A program made the position numbers and the translations under genes. The notes beneath the pieces were generated by a model. It saw nothing but the letters and a program-made list of their open reading frames with translations. It did no database searches and was not told the DNA's origin. A DNA stretch of 64,000 nucleotides from Salegentibacter sp. (lineage in GTDB: Bacteria > Bacteroidota > Bacteroidia > Flavobacteriales > Flavobacteriaceae), in contig CP051246.1 in assembly GCA_017795085.1 (NCBI GenBank), forward strand, positions 3,784,514-3,848,513. The letters run 5' to 3'. Positions 1-8,018 of this stretch are shown here, piece by piece. Numbering within the stretch: the first letter of the stretch is position 1; each line of letters starts with the position of its first letter.

Positions 1-346
1 TAATTTCTATGGAACTTTAAAGAGTGAAGTAGAACGGATCTGGTCTGAAGGGAAACATGTTATTTTTGATATTGATGTAGTTGGCGGCCTGGATATTAAA
101 AATATCTATCCGGAACAGACATTAGCCGTTTTTGTAAAACCGCCCAGCATTGAGGAATTGAAAATCAGGCTAAAAAAACGTAAAACCGAAAGCGACGATA
201 AAATAAATATGCGGGTGGCAAAAGCCTCTATTGAATTGGCCACCGCCCCGCAATTTGACTTTATTATCGAAAATCACCATTTGGGAACGGCATTAAAAGA
301 GGCCTACAGTTTAGTGGCTAATTATGTAGGAGCGGTAAGAGAATGA
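1..346 (+). CDS. gmk: Guanylate kinase, 3' part (truncated by window edge)
   Basis: The last 114 codons of guanylate kinase (GMP + ATP to GDP + ADP, cytosolic) are read in frame from base 2; the P-loop end lies outside the window. Visible are the Walker-B-like stretch VIFDIDVVGGLDI, the core strand LAVFVKPPSIEEL, the lid arginines and acidic residues in RLKKRKTESDDKI, and the family's usual C-terminal FDFIIEN. All are conserved in bacterial Gmk. nadD follows on the same strand 173 bases later, a pairing common in Flavobacteriia. The identification is firm although incomplete. Confidence 0.93.
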   Translation, partial: NFYGTLKSEVERIWSEGKHVIFDIDVVGGLDIKNIYPEQTLAVFVKPPSIEELKIRLKKRKTESDDKINMRVAKASIELATAPQFDFIIENHHLGTALKEAYSLVANYVGAVRE

Positions 347-457
347 ATATTGAAATAGTGAATATTTTATAGTTGAAAACGGGAAGCAGTTGATAGAGAA
401 TCTACTAAATTTTTAAATGTTACACTAAATACGGTCCAGATGATTCTAAATTCAAAT

Positions 458-494
458 ACGTCAATTGCGAGCAACGCAGGAGGGCGACAATCTA
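458..494. repeat. Probable dispersed intergenic repeat
   Basis: The stretch between gmk and nadD contains GTCAATTGCGAGCAACGCAG followed by GGCGACAATCTA. It resembles the 'gtcattgcgag...gcaatct' sequences that I recall being scattered between genes in many bacterial genomes. Only one copy is in this window, so the repeat status rests on recollection rather than on a second copy here. Confidence 0.35.
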
Positions 495-519
495 TCTATT
501 GCAACTCCAAATCTTACAA

Positions 520-1104
520 ATGAACAGAAAAACAGGTTTATTTTTTGGCACCTTTAACCCGGTACATATCGGGCATTTAATCATTGCCAATCATATGGCC
601 GAATTTTCTGATTTGGATGAAATATGGCTGGTGGTTACGCCTCATAATCCGCATAAAAAGAAAAGCAGTTTACTGGAGAATCATCACAGGCTGGAAATGG
701 TTTATAAGGCATGTGAAAATTATGAAAATTTAAAACCCAGTGATATCGAATTTAAACTTCCGCAGCCTAATTATACAGCAACTACTCTGGCTCATCTTCA
801 GGAGAAATTCCCCACCAATGAATTTTGCCCTATTATGGGTGAAGACAACCTGAAGACCTTTCATAAATGGAAAAATTATGAGGTTATACTCCAAAACCAT
901 CAAATTTACGTATATCCAAGGATTTCCGGGGGAAAAGTAGAAAATCAGTTTAAAGAGCATCCCAAAATCAACCGTATAGCTGCCCCGGTTATAGAAATCT
1001 CTTCAACCTTTATCAGGAAAGCAGTAAAAGAGGGAAAAAATATTAATCCCATGCTACCTGATGCTGTATGGCATTACATTAAACTGATGAATTTCTATAA
1101 ATAA
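520..1104 (+). CDS. nadD: Nicotinate-nucleotide adenylyltransferase NadD
   Basis: A 194-aa enzyme that adenylates nicotinate mononucleotide to deamido-NAD in cytosolic NAD synthesis. The nucleotidyltransferase signature GTFNPVHIGH is at residues 10-19 and the second ATP-binding motif ISSTFIR at 160-166; the length is usual for the family. The frame is open seven codons further up to a TTG at 499, but the ATG at 520 puts GTFNP at the usual distance from the N-terminus, so it was chosen. The gene follows gmk and converges on the BON/LysM gene. Confidence 0.94.
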   Translation: MNRKTGLFFGTFNPVHIGHLIIANHMAEFSDLDEIWLVVTPHNPHKKKSSLLENHHRLEMVYKACENYENLKPSDIEFKLPQPNYTATTLAHLQEKFPTNEFCPIMGEDNLKTFHKWKNYEVILQNHQIYVYPRISGGKVENQFKEHPKINRIAAPVIEISSTFIRKAVKEGKNINPMLPDAVWHYIKLMNFYK

Positions 1105-1181
1105 AAACTGTCTCGGGACAAATTCACGAGCTATTCTTAAAGCGAATAAAATTTTCGACACAAGCCCCAAAACGTTTCAAA

Positions 1182-1202
1182 ATTCAAAACTCGATTATCG
1201 AG
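1182..1202 (-). repeat. Copy 1 of a repeated palindromic motif (CTCGATAATCGAG)
   Basis: Read on the minus strand, this 21-base site begins with the near-palindrome CTCGATAATCGAG and continues into TTTTGAAT. A second copy, on the plus strand at 5330-5350, matches at 20 of 21 positions. Both lie between genes. The function is unknown. Confidence 0.6.
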
Positions 1203-1203
1203 A

Positions 1204-1334
1204 AAAGACTGTTTAAAATCCAATTTTGACCATTCTGATTAGCTGATTGAACCTACTTTTTTCATGGTGGAGCTACAAGCTTTAGGACGTCGACTGCCCT
1301 CAATATAACAGCCTCAAAATTTTAAACAGTCTTT
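1204..1334. repeat. Inverted-repeat element with 16-bp perfect arms
   Basis: Arms AAAGACTGTTTAAAAT (1204-1219) and its exact reverse complement (1319-1334) enclose 99 bases without a gene. The right arm overlaps the stop codon of the BON/LysM gene. The element could be a small MITE-like insertion in the nadD/LysM convergent gap, or could serve as a large-loop transcription terminator for either gene. No target-site duplication is evident. Confidence 0.5.
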
Positions 1335-1836
1335 AGTGTTTTTCAAATTTCGGTATTCTTATTACAAATCCGGTTTCCGGTTTTTTAATATTGTTTAGCA
1401 TAGGAGCGTTTGCTTTTAGTAAAAACCCCGCTTTACTCTCATCATTATAATGCGCTTCTGCAATGCTTTTTAGGTTTTCCTGTCGATCAATAGTATGAAA
1501 AAATGACTCCCGAACCGGTTTATTCACTTTTATACTTTCCTCAACTTTAGCGATTCCCTCGCAATTTCCGGTGGCCAGTATAATTTTCTCCCTGGTTTCC
1601 TGTTTATCTACTGCCCCCGAAACAAAAACTATATCTTCTTCAATTTTTAAATCAAAATCACGGATTTCCAATTTCCATTCCTGGATTTTATTTTTCAATA
1701 CTGCAACGGCCTTTTCATTTTCCTTTTGAGCTTTCTCTCTTGAATTTCCAGTGTCTTCCGTGGGCTTTTCAGCTTCTTCTTTTTCAACTCCAAAAATCTT
1801 GTCGCCCACTTCTTTAATAAACGAATATACACTCAT
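1333..1836 (-). CDS. lysM: BON-LysM domain protein (Kbp/YgaU-like)
   Basis: A 167-aa protein with the architecture of E. coli Kbp (YgaU): a charged N-terminal region (residues 1-45), a BON domain around 50-105 with the typical VSGAVDKQETREK and GNCEGIAKVEESI, and a C-terminal LysM domain (about 110-165) ending VIRIPKF. The E. coli protein is a cytoplasmic potassium-binding protein of 149 aa. There is no signal peptide, which fits a cytoplasmic location. It is divergent from gpsA across 343 bases containing a strong hairpin. Domain assignment is firm; potassium binding is inferred from the family. Confidence 0.85.
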   Translation of the reverse strand: MSVYSFIKEVGDKIFGVEKEEAEKPTEDTGNSREKAQKENEKAVAVLKNKIQEWKLEIRDFDLKIEEDIVFVSGAVDKQETREKIILATGNCEGIAKVEESIKVNKPVRESFFHTIDRQENLKSIAEAHYNDESKAGFLLKANAPMLNNIKKPETGFVIRIPKFEKH

Positions 1837-1935
1837 ATTACATGTATCTTATTTATAATTAGAAATTTACAAAAGGAAAGTGATATTAATTAATCCTGAT
1901 TTACTAAAATTTTGTTAGAATTTTAATTTACATAA

Positions 1936-1972
1936 AAAAACGCCGAAAGTTATAGTAACCTACGGCGTTTTT
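1936..1972. terminator. Bidirectional hairpin, possible sRNA terminator
   Basis: The 10-bp stem AAAAACGCCG/CGGCGTTTTT encloses a second stem GTTA-TAG-TAAC. Both strands end in a T run, so it looks like an intrinsic terminator. It lies between two divergent start codons, where no annotated gene needs a terminator. It may end an unannotated small RNA or act as a 5' leader structure of the Kbp-like gene. Confidence 0.65.
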
Positions 1973-2152
1973 CAAACTAAATAACCAACCAAAAAAACTA
2001 AGAAATGTATCCAATTAAGGATTTTTCTCTATTTATAACGCTAAATTTTTTCATAAATTATTCGAAACCAATTTTTAACATATATTTTTTAGTAATTTTT
2101 TGACAAACCAACAAGTATAGACAGTCTTCTTTAGATATCTTCATAATTTGTT

Positions 2153-2160
2153 TATTTTTG
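2153..2160 (+). promoter_or_regulatory. gpsA promoter, -7 box TATTTTTG
   Basis: TATTTTTG matches the Bacteroidetes sigma factor -7 consensus TAnnTTTG exactly. It ends 19 bases before the gpsA ATG, giving a leader of roughly 15 bases. No clear TTG -33 element stands at the usual distance. Confidence 0.6.
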
Positions 2161-2179
2161 AACAGCACAAAATTATTTT

Positions 2180-3175
2180 ATGGATCAATCTCCTAAGTTT
2201 GCTGTTATTGGCGGAGGTAGCTGGGCCACTGCTATTGTAAAGATGCTAAGTGAAAACTTAAGTACTATTCATTGGTACATGCGAAGCGTATATGCTATTG
2301 AGCATCTTAAAAAGCAAGAACACAACCCAAATTACCTAAGTTCAGTTGAATTTGATACTAATCAGCTAGAACTCAGCAATGACATTAACACTACCGTGGC
2401 TTCAGCCGATTATTTAATTTTTGCCATCCCCTCGGTGTTTTTAAAACGTGAACTTGACGAATTAACCGAACCTCTTGAAGATAAAGTGATTTTTTCAGCT
2501 ATAAAAGGAATTGTTCCCGAAACCAGCCTGATTGTAGGCGAACATTTTGAAAAATATCACCAGATTTCTTCTGAAAATATAGGGGTAATTACCGGGCCAT
2601 GCCATGCCGAAGAAGTAGCCTTGGAACGTCTTTCTTATCTCACCATTGCATGTAGTGATGAGGAAAAGGCTAAAATTATGGTCAATTACCTTAGCAGCGA
2701 ATACATTAAATGTAAGATTAGCGATGATGTAACCGGAACCGAATATGCCGCAATGCTAAAGAATATTTATGCTATTGCCGCCGGAATTGCCCACGGACTT
2801 GGTTATGGTGATAATTTTCAAAGCGTTTTGATGAGCAATGCTATTAAAGAAATGAAACGTTTTATTAAGAAAGTACATAAAATGAAACGCAACATTAATG
2901 ATTCAGCATATTTGGGCGATTTACTGGTAACAGGATATTCAGTATTTAGCCGCAATCGCATGTTCGGAAATATGATTGGGAAAGGCTATACCGTTAAAAG
3001 TGCACAAATGGAGATGAATATGATTGCCGAAGGCTATTACGCAACTGAAAGCGCTTATAAAATCAATAAAGAAAAAGGGGCTAAAACACCAATTATCAAT
3101 ACGGTTTATGCTGTGCTTTATGAAGGCAAAAACCCGAAAAAAATGATTAAAAAATTAGCAGAGAAGCTGAATTGA
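2180..3175 (+). CDS. gpsA: Glycerol-3-phosphate dehydrogenase [NAD(P)+]
   Basis: A 331-aa cytosolic enzyme reducing dihydroxyacetone phosphate to sn-glycerol-3-phosphate for phospholipid synthesis. The N-terminal Rossmann motif GGGSWATAIVKML is at residues 11-23. The family blocks FSAIKGI, GPCHAEEVA, and the C-terminal helical segment with AMLKNIYAIAAGIAHGLGYG (substrate-binding Lys and Asn) are all present. Length is normal. It has its own promoter box and converges on the pheS-linked small genes. Confidence 0.95.
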   Translation: MDQSPKFAVIGGGSWATAIVKMLSENLSTIHWYMRSVYAIEHLKKQEHNPNYLSSVEFDTNQLELSNDINTTVASADYLIFAIPSVFLKRELDELTEPLEDKVIFSAIKGIVPETSLIVGEHFEKYHQISSENIGVITGPCHAEEVALERLSYLTIACSDEEKAKIMVNYLSSEYIKCKISDDVTGTEYAAMLKNIYAIAAGIAHGLGYGDNFQSVLMSNAIKEMKRFIKKVHKMKRNINDSAYLGDLLVTGYSVFSRNRMFGNMIGKGYTVKSAQMEMNMIAEGYYATESAYKINKEKGAKTPIINTVYAVLYEGKNPKKMIKKLAEKLN

Positions 3176-3249
3176 TCCTGGCCTATTTCGATACAGCACA
3201 TCGGAAAATTAGCCCCGTTTAATGAAATTCGCAACGAATATCAATCAGG

Positions 3250-3645
3250 CTATTTCGCCAAAATTCCTTTATTCGGAATTAACGGGAGTTCACGTAGCGC
3301 ATTTTCGTTTACCGTGTTTTTTCTGAAAAGAAATTTCTTTTCAAACATTTTTCCTTCAGCAAAAAAAGTAAGGGCAAACTCATTATTTAACTGCAATACT
3401 TCGTCCTGGAGGAATTCCACTTTAGCAAAAGATTTAGCCGGTAAGCTGTCAAGCTTATGCCGCATAATTGAAGTTTTGGTTTCCCCGGCATAGCCCCGGC
3501 TTACAATTAGTATCATTTCCAACGCATCGCTACGGGTATTAATAAGAAAGGCGTTCCATTCATCAGCTTCCAGAACTTCATTAAACTGCCTTACCGCTGC
3601 CAGGTAAACGCCTTCAGCTACTGGTATATCAATATCTTTTTTCAC
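3250..3645 (-). CDS. Conserved hypothetical protein downstream of pheS
   Basis: A 131-aa soluble protein without signal peptide or membrane segments that I do not recognise as a named family. It is mixed alpha/beta with repeated hydrophobic strands (AFLINTRSD, EMILIVSRGY, EFALTFFAEG). The start is a GTG that overlaps the stop of the upstream 55-codon gene in the sequence TAGTG, so translation is probably coupled. It is the last gene of a pheS - small membrane protein - this gene run. Confidence 0.7.
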   Translation of the reverse strand: MKKDIDIPVAEGVYLAAVRQFNEVLEADEWNAFLINTRSDALEMILIVSRGYAGETKTSIMRHKLDSLPAKSFAKVEFLQDEVLQLNNEFALTFFAEGKMFEKKFLFRKNTVNENALRELPLIPNKGILAK

Positions 3646-3812
3646 TAATCTTCAATCTTATTTTTGGCCCATTTAAACAAGCCCCAGAGAATAAGTGCGG
3701 CCACACCCAGTAAAATAGCACCGAATGCCAGCTCAATGATTTCTACCGCAACTAAAATAATAATTACCGCAAAGGCTAAAATACCCAAAATGATTAAACC
3801 AATTTTTTTCAT
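3645..3812 (-). CDS. Small membrane protein (55 aa) between pheS and the hypothetical gene
   Basis: The minus-strand frame starts MKKIGLIILGILAF and ends KWAKNKIED. It consists of two hydrophobic segments (about residues 4-23 and 27-46) with a charged C-terminus, a typical two-helix small inner-membrane protein. Its ATG is 38 bases after the pheS stop. Its TAG overlaps the GTG of the next gene by one base. Coupling on both sides and the clean transmembrane pattern support a real gene; the function is unknown. Confidence 0.75.
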   Translation of the reverse strand: MKKIGLIILGILAFAVIIILVAVEIIELAFGAILLGVAALILWGLFKWAKNKIED

Positions 3813-3849
3813 TACTTTTTCTTACAAGTTAACCATCTTGAGGGAATAA

Positions 3850-4869
3850 TTATACTGATGATTTAAACTGCTCTAAAAAACGCAAATCATTTTCATAAAA
3901 CATTCTAATGTCACCTATTTGGTACAATAACATAGCAATACGTTCAATCCCCATTCCAAAAGCAAAACCGGAATATTCGGTAGGATCAATTCCGCAGTTT
4001 TTCAAAACATTCGGGTCTACCATTCCACAGCCCATAATTTCCAGCCAGCCGGTACCTTTGGTAATACGGTAATCGGTTTCGGTCTCAAGCCCCCAGTAAA
4101 TATCAACCTCGGCGCTGGGCTCGGTAAATGGGAAATACGAAGGTCGCAACCTGATTTTTGACTTTCCGAAAAGCTGTTTTGTAAAATACAACAGGGTTTG
4201 TTTTAAATCGGCAAAACTTACGTCTTTATCAATATACAAACCTTCTACCTGGTGAAATATACAATGAGAACGTGCTGAAATTGCTTCATTTCTAAAAACC
4301 CTTCCCGGAGAAATAGTTCTAATGGGTGGTTTGTTGTTCTCCATATACCGCACCTGCACCGATGAAGTATGCGTACGCAACAAAATATCAGGGTTGGTCT
4401 GGATGAAAAAAGTATCTTGCATATCTCGCGCCGGATGATATTCCGGCAGGTTTAAAGCGGTAAAATTATGCCAGTCGTCTTCAATTTCAGGTCCTTCAGA
4501 AACATTAAACCCGATATTTGAAAAAATCTCTATAATTTGGTTTTTCACAATTGAAATAGGATGTCGCGAACCGATTTCCACAGGCTCCTGCGGCCGGGTT
4601 AAATCACCGTAAATTCCTTTTTCTTCCTGTTTGCTTTCCAAGGTTTCCTTAAGGGAATTCACCTTGGTTTCAGCAGATTTCTTAAGGGTGTTTACCGCCT
4701 GTCCGAATTCCCTTTTTTGTTCATTGGGAACATTTTTAAATTCAGCAAAAAAATCATTTAAAACACCTTTTTTTGAAAGATATTTTATCCTGAATTTTTC
4801 AATTTCTTCAGCAGTTTCAGCACTAAAACGCTCAACTTCAGCTATATGATCCTTAATTTTATCAATCAT
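3850..4869 (-). CDS. pheS: Phenylalanine--tRNA ligase alpha subunit
   Basis: A 339-aa class II aminoacyl-tRNA synthetase subunit, acting in the cytosol as an alpha2-beta2 complex with PheT (not in the window). The N-terminal tRNA-binding coiled coil covers about residues 1-95. The catalytic part shows motif 2 ([19 protein letters not shown]) and motif 3 ([16 protein letters not shown]), with ISPGRVFRN between. Length is normal. It leads a minus-strand run with two small genes. Confidence 0.97.
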   Translation of the reverse strand: MIDKIKDHIAEVERFSAETAEEIEKFRIKYLSKKGVLNDFFAEFKNVPNEQKREFGQAVNTLKKSAETKVNSLKETLESKQEEKGIYGDLTRPQEPVEIGSRHPISIVKNQIIEIFSNIGFNVSEGPEIEDDWHNFTALNLPEYHPARDMQDTFFIQTNPDILLRTHTSSVQVRYMENNKPPIRTISPGRVFRNEAISARSHCIFHQVEGLYIDKDVSFADLKQTLLYFTKQLFGKSKIRLRPSYFPFTEPSAEVDIYWGLETETDYRITKGTGWLEIMGCGMVDPNVLKNCGIDPTEYSGFAFGMGIERIAMLLYQIGDIRMFYENDLRFLEQFKSSV

Positions 4870-4952
4870 GGGTAGTTTCCTTTTTCAGAAAGGCAAATTT
4901 AGTAAAAATCAATAAGCTCGTGGCAAGTCCAAACACGATGATTATGAAAAAC

Positions 4953-5309
4953 TTAATTTATATAAGACTTCTCGAGAAAATAATGTACAATAGCTTCTTT
5001 CATCAGCACACTTTGTTCACCAGGCTTAAGATTAGGCAATTCTTCCAGAATTTTAAAATGCGGCCAGCCATCATCATCGTAATAACCAAATTCATAATAA
5101 CCATAAGGTTCTAACAACCTACAAATGGCAATATGCATCAATTCTATTTTTTGGTCTTTTTTAAAACGACGGTGCAATTGCCCGAGTTCCTGCACTCCAA
5201 TAAGGTAAATAATGGCATCTAACTCCAGTATATCCCCATCGGCAAACTGGTCTGATAATTTTTTCTGAAGCTTTTCCCAACGTGTTTTTAATTGTTCATC
5301 TCTTAACAT
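4953..5309 (-). CDS. Conserved hypothetical protein between pheS and cvpA
   Basis: A 118-aa soluble, acidic protein beginning MLRDEQLKTRWEKLQKKL. It has a helical N-terminal half, then an aromatic patch YGYYEFGYYDDDGWPHF, and it ends LEKSYIN. No signal peptide or known catalytic motif is visible, and I do not recognise a named family. It is divergent from cvpA and precedes pheS on the same strand by about 80 bases. Confidence 0.7.
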   Translation of the reverse strand: MLRDEQLKTRWEKLQKKLSDQFADGDILELDAIIYLIGVQELGQLHRRFKKDQKIELMHIAICRLLEPYGYYEFGYYDDDGWPHFKILEELPNLKPGEQSVLMKEAIVHYFLEKSYIN

Positions 5310-5329
5310 AATACAAAGATACTATCTTA

Positions 5330-5350
5330 CTCGATAATCGAGATTTGAAT
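5330..5350 (+). repeat. Copy 2 of the CTCGATAATCGAG repeat
   Basis: This site lies between the divergent hypothetical gene and cvpA. It shares 20 of 21 bases with the site at 1182-1202, in opposite orientation. A looser relative, CTCGCTATTCGAG, lies at 49726-49738 between pectinesterase and acetylesterase genes. Confidence 0.6.
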
Positions 5351-5434
5351 GCCTGGGGTATTTTCTAAAAATCGAAATATTTCCTTATAAATACGCTAAG
5401 AATCATTCAAGGGTGGTTTACTTTCTGAAATTAT

Positions 5435-5442
5435 TATATTTG
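5435..5442 (+). promoter_or_regulatory. cvpA promoter, -7 box TATATTTG
   Basis: TATATTTG matches the TAnnTTTG consensus and ends only four bases before the cvpA ATG, so the transcript would be leaderless or nearly so. Confidence 0.55.
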
Positions 5443-5446
5443 AACT

Positions 5447-5989
5447 ATGAATAGCATAGATATTATTTTAGCCCTTATTCTGCTTTATGGCCTGGTACGG
5501 GGTTTTTTGAGGGGACTACTAGCTGAAATTGCTTCATTAGTAGGCATTGTAGCCGGAATTTTCGGAGCTATTCATTTTTCTTATTTGCTAAGTGATTTTT
5601 TTTCTGAAAACTTAAATTGGGATAGCCGGTATGTAAATCTGATTGCTTTTGCAGTCACTTTTATACTCATTGTTTTTTTAATTTCTCTGGCCGGAAAAAT
5701 ACTTACCAAAATTGCCGGCTTCGCCGCTTTGGGGATTCTCAATAAGCTATTAGGTGGCGCTTTTGGCTTTATAAAAATGGCATTTTTAAGCAGTGTGGTA
5801 ATTATGTTTTTTAAAGCCACTAATGAGGAAATTGAAATTATTGAAGATGAAACTTTAGAAGCCTCTTTACTTTACGACCCCGTTGAAGGTATTGCCCCTG
5901 CTATTTTACCATCTATACTAAGAGAAGCTCGCGAAAGGGATATTCTTGAAGAAGAAAAACCACTTGATAAAAAAGAAACCCGGGAATAA
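5447..5989 (+). CDS. cvpA: CvpA family membrane protein
   Basis: A 180-aa integral inner-membrane protein of the CvpA (colicin V production) family. Four hydrophobic segments are visible (about residues 4-20, 25-45, 60-82 and 100-122), with the family's opening 'IDIILALILLYGLVRGFLRG' and a charged cytoplasmic tail ending EEEKPLDKKETRE. The molecular function of CvpA proteins is not settled. The last codons lie inside the stem of the terminator used by the convergent SulP gene. Confidence 0.88.
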   Translation: MNSIDIILALILLYGLVRGFLRGLLAEIASLVGIVAGIFGAIHFSYLLSDFFSENLNWDSRYVNLIAFAVTFILIVFLISLAGKILTKIAGFAALGILNKLLGGAFGFIKMAFLSSVVIMFFKATNEEIEIIEDETLEASLLYDPVEGIAPAILPSILREARERDILEEEKPLDKKETRE

Positions 5990-6000
5990 GCCCGGGTTTC
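5975..6000 (-). terminator. Intrinsic terminator of the SulP gene
   Basis: A perfect 10-bp stem GAAACCCGGG/CCCGGGTTTC with a 6-base loop. On the minus strand it is followed by TTTTTT, so it serves the SulP transporter; the plus strand lacks a T run. The cvpA stop codon lies in the loop. Confidence 0.85.
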
Positions 6001-6022
6001 TACAATCTCCTTTACTTAAAAT

Positions 6023-7582
6023 TTAAACCGGAACATCAAGCCCGAAAAACTTTCGATAACTCTCGGGGTTTTCAACCGTTCCTTTATCTGATATCAATTT
6101 AATGGTAATATTTTTTCGCTTGGCCTTAATGGCAAATTCATCAAGGATTTCGAGCACATCATAATCTAATACCCTTGTTTTAGTTACATCCAACTCTACG
6201 TAAGAATTTTCGGGAATAGCCGTTAATTCTCTAAGAATCGCTCCTTTATTTAAGAAAGTAAGTTCTTCTGCAAGGGTGATTTTATATCTTCCATCATCAA
6301 CGTCATAGCCTTCTTTATGTAAGAAGTGAGAGTTTTTGTAGCTGTTAATCAAAATAACAGAAATTCCAACGGCAAGACCAAGGCCTATACCCATTAACAG
6401 GTCTAAGAACACAACTCCTAAGATCGTTACCACAAAAGGCAGAAACTGTCCCTTACCCAATTTAAACATTTGTTTAAAAAGCGCGGGTTTTGCTAATTTA
6501 TACCCCACTAGTAAAAGTACGGCCGCCAATACTGCAAGCGGTATCATATTTAAAATTGTTGGAATCGCAATAATAGAAATAAGAATTAAAAGCCCGTGTA
6601 GAATAGCAGAAAGCTTTGTTCTACCTCCTGATTGTTGATTTGTAGAACTCCTTACAATTACCTGGGTTATAGGAAGCCCTCCAATTAAACCTGAAATTAC
6701 GTTACCTGCACCTTGCGCGTATAATTCCCGATTGGTATTGGTAGTACGTTTCCAAGGATCAAGTTTATCAATTGCTTCTACGCTTAATAAAGTTTCCAAG
6801 CTTGCTACAATAGCAATGGTAATGGCAACTATCCAAACTTCTGAATTAGTTATCGCGTTAAAAGTAGGTAAAGAAAACTGACCAAAGAAAGAAGCAGCAT
6901 CTTCAGGTACTGGTACAGTAACTAATTGGTACTCTCTTATTCCAAGGCTACTATCTCCCATCACAACATAATAAATAACCCCCACTGCTACTGCAACCAG
7001 TGGCCCGGGCACGATTTTAAATATATTATGTTTATGAACCAATACTTTTTCCCAAAGCAATAAAATGGCTAAGGCTATTAATGTAATAATTATTGCCCCC
7101 GGAGAAATAGCGCTTGCAAAATTGCTAAACACCTCACTTATACCTTCATTATAGGCAAAAATTTCTTCGTCTTCAGCAATACCAAAAGCATTGGGAATTT
7201 GAGATAAAGCAATGGTAATACCAATACCGGCCAACATTCCTTTAATTACCGAAGAAGGGAAATAGTAGCCGATAATACCAGCTCTTAAAGCCCCCATTAT
7301 AATTTGAATGATTCCCGCTAATACAACAGCTACAAGAAAAATCTCAAAACTACCTAAAGATTGAATAGCCCCAAGTACAATTACGGCCAAACCTGCTGCA
7401 GGTCCACTTACCCCTAATTGGGAATTTGAAATTGATCCAACCACAATACCACCAATCATCCCGGCAATTAGTCCGGAAAAAAGTGGAGCGCCACTGGCAA
7501 GTGCAATACCCAAACACAAGGGAATTGCCACGAAAAAAACCACAATACTGGCTGGAAAGTCTTTATTAAAATACTTAAACAT
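6023..7582 (-). CDS. SulP family anion transporter with STAS domain
   Basis: A 519-aa inner-membrane permease of the SulP/SLC26 family, which moves sulfate, bicarbonate or dicarboxylates; the substrate cannot be told from the sequence. The membrane domain covers about residues 1-395, with the family pattern IPLCLGIALASGAP near the start and GPAAGLAVIVLGAI. A C-terminal STAS domain (about 410-519) contains ELDVTKTRVLDYDVLEIL. The frame opens at a TTG (7603), but the ATG at 7582 gives the normal N-terminus MFKYFNKDFPAS. A strong terminator follows. Confidence 0.92.
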   Translation of the reverse strand: MFKYFNKDFPASIVVFFVAIPLCLGIALASGAPLFSGLIAGMIGGIVVGSISNSQLGVSGPAAGLAVIVLGAIQSLGSFEIFLVAVVLAGIIQIIMGALRAGIIGYYFPSSVIKGMLAGIGITIALSQIPNAFGIAEDEEIFAYNEGISEVFSNFASAISPGAIIITLIALAILLLWEKVLVHKHNIFKIVPGPLVAVAVGVIYYVVMGDSSLGIREYQLVTVPVPEDAASFFGQFSLPTFNAITNSEVWIVAITIAIVASLETLLSVEAIDKLDPWKRTTNTNRELYAQGAGNVISGLIGGLPITQVIVRSSTNQQSGGRTKLSAILHGLLILISIIAIPTILNMIPLAVLAAVLLLVGYKLAKPALFKQMFKLGKGQFLPFVVTILGVVFLDLLMGIGLGLAVGISVILINSYKNSHFLHKEGYDVDDGRYKITLAEELTFLNKGAILRELTAIPENSYVELDVTKTRVLDYDVLEILDEFAIKAKRKNITIKLISDKGTVENPESYRKFFGLDVPV

Positions 7583-7721
7583 AGAATTATTTTTTATTGA
7601 CAAAACCGAATACCGATTTCGCCTGAACTTTTTAATTTATAAATTTTCGGAAATAAACTTAGATTTTTTACCCTCAATCAGGATTAAGGGAATACTGTAA
7701 AAACCTAAAAAAAGAAGAAAG

Positions 7722-8012
7722 CTATACGTGCTGAGGGGGAGGAGAAAGCACGTCTAAATCAACTACAGGATAAGCCTCGGTATAGAAATGCCCAGGTTCT
7801 TTTTGATCCTGTAAATAACAGATACTATGATAGTTAGACTGATTTTCGGTATAATGATATTCAAAGCTTATTTTTCCCTGGGAGGAACTTTCTTCTTCAT
7901 TCACATTATATGCCACTGAAACATCTATACTATTATCAATATAGGCCACCACACTAGGTGTGGCAAGAAATACCACAAAAAGAAAACTTAGTATGTAAGC
8001 CAATCGAATCAT
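7722..8012 (-). CDS. Small exported or membrane-anchored protein, unknown
   Basis: A 96-aa protein with an N-terminal hydrophobic segment (LAYILSFLFVVFLATPSVVA, residues 4-23) followed by a polar, acidic domain ending SPPPQHV. It carries one cysteine (SICYLQ). I do not recognise the family. The ATG at 8012 was chosen because a good -7 box (8019-8026) sits only six bases upstream, leaving the longer TTG start (8021) inside the promoter. Confidence 0.6.
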   Translation of the reverse strand: MIRLAYILSFLFVVFLATPSVVAYIDNSIDVSVAYNVNEEESSSQGKISFEYHYTENQSNYHSICYLQDQKEPGHFYTEAYPVVDLDVLSPPPQHV

Positions 8013-8018
8013 AAGTTG

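Larger units (their letters stand above)
1837..2179. other. Divergent intergenic region with hairpin and gpsA promoter
   Basis: This 343-base gap separates the divergent Kbp-like gene and gpsA. It is AT-rich and holds a strong hairpin (1936-1972), the flavobacterial-looking tract AATAACCAACC just after it (1981-1991), and the gpsA -7 box (2153-2160). A 32-codon frame opens with ATG at 2004, but it has no supporting features and is not called. No other gene is visible. Confidence 0.6.

Noticed and set aside
499..519. TTG start giving NadD seven more residues
   Set aside because: The extension is absent from the family's usual N-terminus; ATG 520 is normal.
2004..2102. 32-codon frame starting ATG after the AACCAACC tract
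   Set aside because: It is short, AT-driven and has no overlap, promoter spacing or domain in support.
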